DNA from: Bacteroidota bacterium
Lineage (GTDB): Bacteria > Bacteroidota > Bacteroidia > Bacteroidales > F082
Length of the DNA: 64,000 bases
Assembly (NCBI GenBank): GCA_018816765.1
Contig: JAHIUX010000009.1
Coordinates: 1 to 64,000, forward strand
Reading direction: 5' to 3'
Every line of letters starts with the position of its first letter. Within the stretch, counting starts at the first letter, position 1. Made by a program: the position numbers and the translations under genes. The notes below the pieces were generated by a model. It was given only the letters and a program-made list of their open reading frames with translations, did no database searches and was not told where the DNA came from. Positions 57,855 to 64,000 of this stretch are shown here, in pieces.

Positions 57855-59711
57855 TTACTTCAGGATTTTCTCGAGCCTGAGCAACAACAGGTTTCTGTCG
57901 ATGGGCTTTTTAATGTAGTCGGCTGCACCCAGACGCAATCCCTTTGCTTCGTCGTCGGGACTCGTATGGCCTGACAGGAAAATCACCGGAATGTCAATCT
58001 TGTTCTCTTTCAGGTATTCGAGCAACTGATAACCATCAAAATTCGGCATTGCAATATCCGACAGGATCACATCAAAGTTTACTTTACCAATCTGCATGAG
58101 CGCGATAATGCCATCGGGCGCAATCTCAACATCGTAACCTTCAGCCTTCAGGATTCCCGCGATGACCTTTTGGTTAATCACCTCATCCTCAACAACAAGA
58201 ACCCTTGCCTTTGATTTTTCCTGGGTGGGTCTGCCGCGTTTCAGGTCTGATGGCAACAGATTGGTCAACAGCTCCTTCAATGGAACAGTGGCATAGGTTG
58301 AGGCGGTATCGGACATGGCATAAGGAATAACTACCTCATCATTACTGACGATGGAGCCGCAGGAATAAACCACATTGGGCACATAGCCTTCGCGTTCTTC
58401 CTCATTCGGGCTTAGGATTGGTTCACTCAGCTGTCCGATTACCCTGGTTGGATCATCGAGGTCGAGCAGCAAGGCTCCCAGCACGTATTTGCGCATGGTA
58501 CCCACCCCATGGGTGATTACAAGCCATCCCACTTCTGTTTCGATGGGCGACCCACAATTGCCCACCTGAATGAATTCCCAGGGGAAATTGGGTTCCTGCA
58601 GCCTTATTGCTTCACCCCAATGATTTATGTTATCCGAAAACATGATGTAGTTATTCACCCCATCGATGCGCGACAGCATCACATATTTTCCATTGATCTT
58701 ACGTGGAAACAAGGCCATGCCTTTGTTCTGAGCATTTTCGCCGTGGATGGGCATGACCTTAAAATTGTAGAAATCTTTGGTTTCGATCAGTTTTGGCATG
58801 ATGGAATAGCCATTGTAGGCAGTATAGGTGGCGTAATACCTGACCCTGCCATCATCATCGGTGAATTTCACGAAGCGGGCATCCTCAATGCCATTGCTTT
58901 CGGCAGCTGCAATCGGAAAGATTACCCTGTCGGAAATGCCTGTATCAAGCGAAAATGAAATCTCGTAGTGTGAATCACCCAACCAGGTGATGGTCTGCAG
59001 GATGCGTCGCTGGGCCTCATCGGGGTTAAGCTCTCGCTTGGTCTCATCAATAGCCCTGTACAGTTCATTGTAGTCAAACTCATCCCTGAGTTTATTCATC
59101 ACATGCATCAGAATGCCATCATCCGCATGCATCTCGGAGAGTTTTTTGCAAAAACTCGCTTTCGAATAAATGTAGTTTTTAACACCTTCAGCCTCATCGA
59201 TAAGGCGTCCTGTAGGAATCAGCTGCAGGTTATTGTCGGCATCAAGCACGCCTCCACGAAAAACAATGCTCGAAATATGTCCTTCGCCGGTAGCCCTGAA
59301 GCTGATAATGACCCGTTTTTGCCCTTCCTGCAGTCCGGTCTGGTCGGGGTCCTCAACCATTGATGGGTTAAAGAAAGCAGCTGATTCGATGGAATATTCC
59401 GATGTGAAATAAGCCCCTATGAGCAGCTTTTTATGTTCACTCAATATGTTCAGGTCGCCGCTACGCCCGTTCATGATTTCTTTCACCCGATCGAAATGCC
59501 TTTGATAAATTTTTGAGATGTTCCGGTGCCTTGCCGAAAAATCGCGCAGGCTTTGGTTCAGGCTCAGGCGTGCCGCCTCTTCAGGCATATTGATTACTTT
59601 TTGAATAATCGATTGCACCCTAGTTTCGGGCCCGGGAAAGAAAAACCGGACAATAACGCGTTTTGGATCGCTGTAAAACCTGATTGGTTTTCGGTTTATT
59701 GTAGTGCTCAT
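57855..59711 (-). CDS. GH130 glycoside phosphorylase fused to a response-regulator receiver domain
   Basis: The 618-residue protein has residues about 100-490 of a GH130/PH1107-like five-bladed propeller: FNPSMVEDPD, the catalytic-type GIEDARFVKF (Asp277), AQNKGMALFPRKINGKYVMLSRID, NCGSPIETEVGWLVITHGVG and YSCGSIVSNDEVVIPY. GH130 enzymes phosphorolyse or hydrolyse beta-mannosides. Residues 502-618 are a complete receiver domain: VVEDE, phospho-acceptor Asp552 (LSDIAMP), Ser580 and Lys602 (KKP). No stop separates them. The start at 59711 (MSTTINRK) follows a TATATTTA -7-like element; the frame extends to 59771. No kinase is adjacent. Confidence 0.88.
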   Translation of the reverse strand: MSTTINRKPIRFYSDPKRVIVRFFFPGPETRVQSIIQKVINMPEEAARLSLNQSLRDFSARHRNISKIYQRHFDRVKEIMNGRSGDLNILSEHKKLLIGAYFTSEYSIESAAFFNPSMVEDPDQTGLQEGQKRVIISFRATGEGHISSIVFRGGVLDADNNLQLIPTGRLIDEAEGVKNYIYSKASFCKKLSEMHADDGILMHVMNKLRDEFDYNELYRAIDETKRELNPDEAQRRILQTITWLGDSHYEISFSLDTGISDRVIFPIAAAESNGIEDARFVKFTDDDGRVRYYATYTAYNGYSIMPKLIETKDFYNFKVMPIHGENAQNKGMALFPRKINGKYVMLSRIDGVNNYIMFSDNINHWGEAIRLQEPNFPWEFIQVGNCGSPIETEVGWLVITHGVGTMRKYVLGALLLDLDDPTRVIGQLSEPILSPNEEEREGYVPNVVYSCGSIVSNDEVVIPYAMSDTASTYATVPLKELLTNLLPSDLKRGRPTQEKSKARVLVVEDEVINQKVIAGILKAEGYDVEIAPDGIIALMQIGKVNFDVILSDIAMPNFDGYQLLEYLKENKIDIPVIFLSGHTSPDDEAKGLRLGAADYIKKPIDRNLLLLRLEKILK

Positions 59712-59929
59712 AGAAATTGAATTGAAGCATAAATATAGTTCAATATTACGCCACAAGTACTTACAGCACAATTTTTTTTGAATGCCAACCTGAACTCCCG
59801 CAAACTTTGGCCATTCAAATGTGATTTACACACAATCCATAATCGGTGTCATGAGCTTGCACGTTTTTATACAACGGGCTTAGGTACAGCTTATAACAGC
59901 ATTTTACAACTTGCGGAAATTAACCTTTT

Positions 59930-61558
59930 TTAATTGTCAGAAACCTCGACAACGGGTTTCATGTGTTCATCCAGTTCACGCAGGCCATTCTTCGTCATCA
60001 CCCAGGTTTTTCCAGCATAAGGCTTCCTTCGCCAATAACCGTTTGGGTTATTGCGAAACAATTCGTTCAGCCCATTGTCAAAATAGATTTTTTGTCCTTC
60101 AGCTACATTGATGATCAACTTAACACGCTGGTTGCGTATTTTGTACTTCGCATCATAGCTGTAAAAAGTTGGCAATGTAACTACTGAATCGTTCACTTCA
60201 AGGGTATATTGGATTGCTTCGGCCCTCATGACAGCTTCTTCATCATTGATGCCCGAGGCTATGGGAATTGATTCAACAAGCACGCCGGTTTCTTCCAATG
60301 GCCTGATTTGCAGTTCAGGATAATTAAACAACAACTTTTCGTCGCCATCGCTCACCATATGCAAGGCATCAGCCATCAGGTGAATGGTATTCCGCTTGCC
60401 ACCGAAACGCGGATCGGTGAAAGCGCTGATTGTGAGTGTTTTTCCTTCAGAAACAAGGGCACGTCTGGTGTCAAGCTGTTGGGTGGCGGTATGCCTGAAA
60501 TCAGTAACGGTGTCGTAGGCAATGACTCCTAAGCCAAGTAACGCGCTCAAACCGAGGGCAAAAACGGTGATCACAAAATAGGGAATTGTGAAGCGGTGAC
60601 CAATAAGAAGTTTTAATCCCAGGTAAATGATCAATGCCAGTGGACTAAGCAATAAAATGACGGCCAGTAAAAGCACCATTGACGACGCTGTTGAACCCAC
60701 CAGTATCAGGTCAAGAAACGCGCTGGGGGAAATATTGATGATGGAGTCCTGTAACAGAAACGAAAATGAATGCCATCCAGCCAGCAACACACCCAGGCTG
60801 ACGAGGAAAGTGAGTCCCATCAGGAGCAAAACCAGCCCGATAAGCATGCCCAATCCGCGCAAGGCAAATTTCAGGAGGGTGCCCAGCACTTCGAGGAGGC
60901 TGTCGAAGGCTGTTTTTCCATTCCTGCCGGTACGTTTGATGGTATCCCTGGCCTCATTGGCATACTCGTTCACTGTACCTTTCACCGCATTAAACTCTTC
61001 TTTCACTGTTTTCTGAATATTGGCAATATTGGCCGGTTCGCCCTTCATCTGCAGCTTTTCGTAAGTGGTAAGCGCTTCGGGCAGGGCGATCCACAAGGCA
61101 AGGTAAATAACCAAACCAGATCCGGTTACAAAAATCAGGAACACAAACAGCAGCCTGATCCAGATGACATCAATTGAGAGGTAGGCAGCCAAACCAGCAG
61201 CCACTCCGCCAATTTTGCGGTTCTCTGTGTCGCGAAACATCCTCTTCGGCTTGCTGGTCTGATTAGCCGAAAATTCAGCATGGCCGTCCGATTGCTCATC
61301 ATCCATTTCGTTGGGTTGTCCCATCAGACCAATGAGTTCCTTCACATCTTCCAGAGTGATCACCTGTTTGGTGCTGTCAATCTTCTGCTGGAGCAACTCC
61401 GCTATCCTGCCTTCGATGTCGGAAATGATTTCGCCAGCTCCTTCGGTGTTTCCAAAGTGCCGTTTAAGTTTATCGAGGTATTGCCCCAGAAGCTCGTAAG
61501 CATCTTCATCAATATGAAAGATGATTCCGCTGATATTGATCGTAAATGTCTTTTTCAT
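59930..61558 (-). CDS. PspC domain membrane protein
   Basis: The 542-residue protein has an N-terminal cytoplasmic segment (1-95; FTINISGIIFHIDEDAYELLGQYLDKLKRHF), a PspC domain (about 105-165; DTENRKIGGVAAGLAAYLSIDVIWIRLLFV), several further transmembrane helices (about 230-345) and a C-terminal soluble beta-rich domain (about 370-540). This arrangement with a preceding PadR-type regulator is typical of Bacteroidota. PspC proteins respond to envelope stress. It starts 11 bases after the PadR stop. Confidence 0.93.
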   Translation of the reverse strand: MKKTFTINISGIIFHIDEDAYELLGQYLDKLKRHFGNTEGAGEIISDIEGRIAELLQQKIDSTKQVITLEDVKELIGLMGQPNEMDDEQSDGHAEFSANQTSKPKRMFRDTENRKIGGVAAGLAAYLSIDVIWIRLLFVFLIFVTGSGLVIYLALWIALPEALTTYEKLQMKGEPANIANIQKTVKEEFNAVKGTVNEYANEARDTIKRTGRNGKTAFDSLLEVLGTLLKFALRGLGMLIGLVLLLMGLTFLVSLGVLLAGWHSFSFLLQDSIINISPSAFLDLILVGSTASSMVLLLAVILLLSPLALIIYLGLKLLIGHRFTIPYFVITVFALGLSALLGLGVIAYDTVTDFRHTATQQLDTRRALVSEGKTLTISAFTDPRFGGKRNTIHLMADALHMVSDGDEKLLFNYPELQIRPLEETGVLVESIPIASGINDEEAVMRAEAIQYTLEVNDSVVTLPTFYSYDAKYKIRNQRVKLIINVAEGQKIYFDNGLNELFRNNPNGYWRRKPYAGKTWVMTKNGLRELDEHMKPVVEVSDN

Positions 61559-61569
61559 AAAGCCTTAGT

Positions 61570-61914
61570 TCATTTGTTTGGGTTAACATCCTGTGTAAGC
61601 GAAGCAACGGCATCAACCAGCTCATTCCATCCCGGAATAAGCTCGCTGAGCATCTGTGTGCCTGCAGTGGTAATCTGAAAGTACTTCCTCGGAGGTCCGG
61701 ATTTTGACTCCTCCCAGCGGTAACTGAGCAAGCCTTCGTTTTTTAATCGGGTAAGCAAGGGATACAAGGTGCCCTCTACCACAATCAATTGTGATTCCTT
61801 CAGCCTTGCCAGAATATCGGAGGCATAAGCATCGCCCATTCCTGAGATAATCGAAAGGATGCACAACTCTAGTACCCCCTTTCGCATTTGTGATAATGAT
61901 TTTTCTGTATTCAT
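61570..61914 (-). CDS. PadR family transcriptional regulator
   Basis: The 114-residue protein has the PadR winged-helix: MRKGVLELCILSIISGMGDAYASDILARL, the wing VVEGTLYPLLTRLKNEGLLSYRWEESKSGPPRKYFQIT, and a short C-terminal dimerisation helix. The frame runs to 61953, but a TATATTTG -7 element at 61919-61926 lies between that and the ATG at 61914, which I chose. It is cotranscribed with the PspC gene, and inverted repeats upstream suggest it represses its own operon. Confidence 0.94.
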   Translation of the reverse strand: MNTEKSLSQMRKGVLELCILSIISGMGDAYASDILARLKESQLIVVEGTLYPLLTRLKNEGLLSYRWEESKSGPPRKYFQITTAGTQMLSELIPGWNELVDAVASLTQDVNPNK

Positions 61915-61918
61915 GTCG

Positions 61919-61991
61919 CAAATATATATCATTTTCAGTACTATGTTATACATATTACTAAAATTATTTTAATTCCTTTTTAAACATAGTA
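61919..61991 (-). promoter_or_regulatory. PadR-pspC promoter with a 9-base inverted repeat
   Basis: TATATTTG (61919-61926, minus strand) matches TAnnTTTG 4 bases before the padR-like start, so the transcript may be leaderless. TACTATGTT (61939-61947) and its exact reverse complement AACATAGTA (61983-61991) bracket the region where the -33 element should lie. ATGT/ACAT half-sites are known for PadR operators, which fits autoregulation. Binding is not shown. Confidence 0.55.
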
Positions 61992-62128
61992 TTTAAAATG
62001 TTTATATTCATTTGTTATTCATTATATTATCACAATAGGTCAATAAGAAATAAATTTCTACAAACGTGCATTTCGATGAAATCAGGCTGGTAATTTCCTA
62101 TGCAAACACACCATGTTTCACAAAAAAT

Positions 62129-62136
62129 TACCTTTG
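62129..62136 (+). promoter_or_regulatory. -7 promoter element of the isochorismatase-family gene
   Basis: TACCTTTG matches TAnnTTTG and lies 34 bases before the ATG at 62171. It supports that start over the frame that opens at 62066. Confidence 0.6.
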
Positions 62137-62170
62137 TTCATACATTCTTTTCCATCACATGCTGTACCAC

Positions 62171-62734
62171 ATGAACAATAGCGAGGCCCTTTTACTCATC
62201 GATATTCAGGATTTTTATTTCCCGGGAGGACAGCTGGCGCTGGTAGCTCCAGAGGCCGCAGCAGCCAAAGCCGCCAGTCTCCTAGCCTATTTCCGCAGGG
62301 AGAAAAAAACTGTTGTCCACATCAGGCACAATATTGAGCCCGGTGGCGGCATTCACCACAGCGTGATGCCTTTGGGAACAGAGAAGCAACTGTTGAAACA
62401 AAGCATCAACGCATTCATTGGCACCGATTTGCACAAATACCTGACCGAAAAAGGCATCAACAAACTGGTGATTGCCGGCATGCAAACACAATTATGTGTC
62501 GAAGCAGCTGCTAGGGCAGGTCACGATTTTGGTTATTCAATTCGAGTTATCGCTGATGCCTGCGCCACCCGCGACCTTATTTTTAATGACAGACGGGTTT
62601 GTGCAGCTGATGTGCACGCTGCAGCGTTGGCAAGCTTAAGCGGAAATTATGCCGAAGTTATTGGACTGAACGAATACCTTACATCAGTTAACAATGAAGA
62701 AAGACAACCAAATTTCGGGAATAATCAGGCCTGA
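62171..62734 (+). CDS. Cysteine hydrolase of the isochorismatase family
   Basis: The 187-residue protein starts at MNNSEALLLIDIQDF with the catalytic Asp11. The catalytic Cys is in GMQTQLCVEAAARAGHDFG, and a cis-peptide-type segment precedes it. It groups with nicotinamidase-like/isochorismatase-like hydrolases of unassigned substrate. The frame is open to 62066, but those residues are unrelated to the family and lie upstream of the promoter element. It converges with mutS2. Confidence 0.93.
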   Translation: MNNSEALLLIDIQDFYFPGGQLALVAPEAAAAKAASLLAYFRREKKTVVHIRHNIEPGGGIHHSVMPLGTEKQLLKQSINAFIGTDLHKYLTEKGINKLVIAGMQTQLCVEAAARAGHDFGYSIRVIADACATRDLIFNDRRVCAADVHAAALASLSGNYAEVIGLNEYLTSVNNEERQPNFGNNQA

Positions 62735-62747
62735 AAATACTGTTAAT

Positions 62748-64000
62748 TTATTTCAGTACCACACGGGTAATGCCAGTTCCGCCTGTTTCGGCCGAGGCAT
62801 CTTCAAATGAAGCTACATTTCGCTGCTTGCTCAGGTAATCCCGCACTACCCGGCGCAGTATGCCATTTCCTTTGCCATGCAGAATGCTAACCTCCTTCAT
62901 GCTGAGCAACATGGCCTCATCGAGGTATTTTGCTATCAGCTCCAGGGTTTCCTCCACCCTTTTCCCCCTCACATCAATGGTCAGCCTGAACTGTGTTGAT
63001 TTTTCATTGAGGTCGTCCATGATGCTTTGACGGCCATATTTTCTGTTCTCCCTGACCAGGTTACGGCTGTCGGCACGGCTTAATTTTCGGAGTTTCTCGG
63101 GCGAGGTGCGCAGTTTCATCGAGTGGAAACTGATGACTGCTTCATGCTCATTGATGGAAATCAGCTCGCCTGTAATTTCCAGTTCGTCGATACTGACCAT
63201 ATCACCAACTTTAAGGTCTGTTACAACAACCTCATTTTCTGCGGGTTCAACAGCCAGCGACTGAGCAATTTCTTCGGCCTGTGCAACAAGCTCCGTTTTC
63301 GACAATTGCAGCGATTCGCGCAACTGCTTTGTTTTTTCCTTGTCGGCTTGCGATTCCCGTATCTCTTTTATGGTAAGTTCGATTTGCCGGTTTGCCTTGT
63401 CAATCAGGGTTTGTGCTTCCCGGCCTGCCTCACTCAGGAGTGTTTTTTTCCGTTCTTCAAGTTGTTTGAGCAGCCGCTTGTACTTCTCAATCACCTCATT
63501 GAGCAAGATATCGGCCAGCCTTAGTTCTGTCTGTTTTTTGGCCACTTCCTTTTTCTCAATCTCGAGTTGCTGCAGTTGCTGGTCGAAATTCAGCTGCGAT
63601 TGTCCGCTGATGCTTCCGGCCATGGCCAGTGTTTCTTCCGGGAAGCCGATTTTCCGTGCAATTTCGAAGGCGAATGAACTTCCGGGATGGCCTGTCTGAA
63701 GCATATAAAGTGGCTGTAACCTTCGGGTATCGAACAGCATGGCACCATTGATAATGCCGGTTGATTTATCAGCCAGCAGCTTAAGGTTGGCATAATGCGT
63801 GGTCACAATGCCGAATGATTTTTTCTCGTTCAGCTGATGCAGCACCGATTCAGCTATTGCTCCACCAAGCTGTGGCTCGGTGCCTGTGCCAAATTCATCG
63901 ATCATGAACAAGGTAGAAGGACCAGCGTGTTCCAGGAAATACTTCATGCTGATCAGGTGTGAACTGTACGTACTGAGGTCGTTTTCGAGCGACTGCTCAT
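62748..64000 (-). CDS. mutS2: MutS2 family endonuclease (3' part; cut by the window edge)
   Basis: The frame remains open to the end of the window (the last codons read EQSLENDLSTYSSHLIS), so this is the C-terminal 417 residues of MutS2. Visible are the Walker B FMIDEFGTGTEPQLGG, the signature VTTHYANLK, a long coiled-coil arm (ELQKLEIEKKE-like, residues about 130-240 of the visible part), a KOW-like segment and the C-terminal Smr nuclease domain (IDVRGKRVEETLELIAKYL, ILHGKGNGILRRVVRDYL). MutS2 limits recombination and acts on stalled ribosomes in some bacteria. The N-terminal clamp and Walker A lie outside the window. Confidence 0.96.
   Translation of the reverse strand, partial: EQSLENDLSTYSSHLISMKYFLEHAGPSTLFMIDEFGTGTEPQLGGAIAESVLHQLNEKKSFGIVTTHYANLKLLADKSTGIINGAMLFDTRRLQPLYMLQTGHPGSSFAFEIARKIGFPEETLAMAGSISGQSQLNFDQQLQQLEIEKKEVAKKQTELRLADILLNEVIEKYKRLLKQLEERKKTLLSEAGREAQTLIDKANRQIELTIKEIRESQADKEKTKQLRESLQLSKTELVAQAEEIAQSLAVEPAENEVVVTDLKVGDMVSIDELEITGELISINEHEAVISFHSMKLRTSPEKLRKLSRADSRNLVRENRKYGRQSIMDDLNEKSTQFRLTIDVRGKRVEETLELIAKYLDEAMLLSMKEVSILHGKGNGILRRVVRDYLSKQRNVASFEDASAETGGTGITRVVLK

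Overview
The window is a chromosomal segment from a member of the Bacteroidota. The evidence is consistent. Many genes are preceded by the TAnnTTTG -7 element typical of this phylum, in several cases with a TTG-type -33 box. The gene families are also typical of the phylum: DUF3822 next to rsmD, DUF2795, DUF5723, a TorF/Gcw_chp barrel next to amt, PadR-PspC, a TonB receptor with a carboxypeptidase-like N-terminal domain, and a short-form AMP nucleosidase. Genus cannot be assigned from the sequence alone. No rRNA, tRNA, CRISPR array, complete insertion sequence or prophage was seen. Coding density is high, and the only gene-poor stretch over 300 bases is the first 410.

Layout. 0.4-6.3 kb (mostly minus): TorF-like barrel and Amt ammonium channel, a two-component pair, a YjbR protein, and a holin-like membrane protein with a NimA-like flavoprotein. 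6.4-10.8 kb: a 940-residue envelope protein combining a zinc-peptidase motif, a beta-propeller and an outer-membrane barrel, then panB-rluA. 10.9-18.6 kb (plus): a lipoprotein, dnaK, an exported orphan, a methyltransferase, a LolD/MacB-type ATPase, a PduO-type cobalamin adenosyltransferase and DUF2795. 18.6-24.6 kb (minus): rsmD, DUF3822, a small membrane protein, a hybrid TPR-PAS-kinase-receiver sensor with a VOC protein, and a small PD-(D/E)XK protein. 24.7-30.0 kb: amn-holA, then two tandem acyl-CoA synthetases on the other strand. 30.3-34.7 kb: a small IS1-InsA-like zinc-ribbon/HTH protein, a type-1 periplasmic binding lipoprotein and a TonB receptor.

The most unusual region is 34.7-42.6 kb. 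It is a seven-gene, nearly gapless minus-strand operon: ABC-2 permease, its ATPase, two sulfotransferases, a sulfotransferase fused to a GT4 glycosyltransferase, an NRPS-like adenylation domain fused to a carrier protein, and an LpxL-like acyltransferase. I read it as a pathway that assembles, sulfates, acylates and exports a surface glycan or glycolipid. Divergent from it lie a TMTC-like membrane TPR glycosyltransferase, a GT2 and a DUF2304 protein (42.7-45.7 kb), so the two together form a surface-glycan island of about 11 kb.

45.9-55.4 kb holds an alpha/beta-hydrolase lipoprotein, a DUF6064 and a UbiA-like membrane protein, a DUF5723 protein, a ZIP transporter with repeated sites upstream, two overlapping GT4 genes, a membrane-anchored thioredoxin with a DUF6132 protein, and CorA. 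55.6-59.7 kb holds a convergent pair: a GT4 fused to an (alpha/alpha)6-like domain, facing a GH130 glycoside phosphorylase fused to a response-regulator receiver domain. The window ends with PadR-PspC, an isochorismatase-family hydrolase and the 3' part of mutS2.
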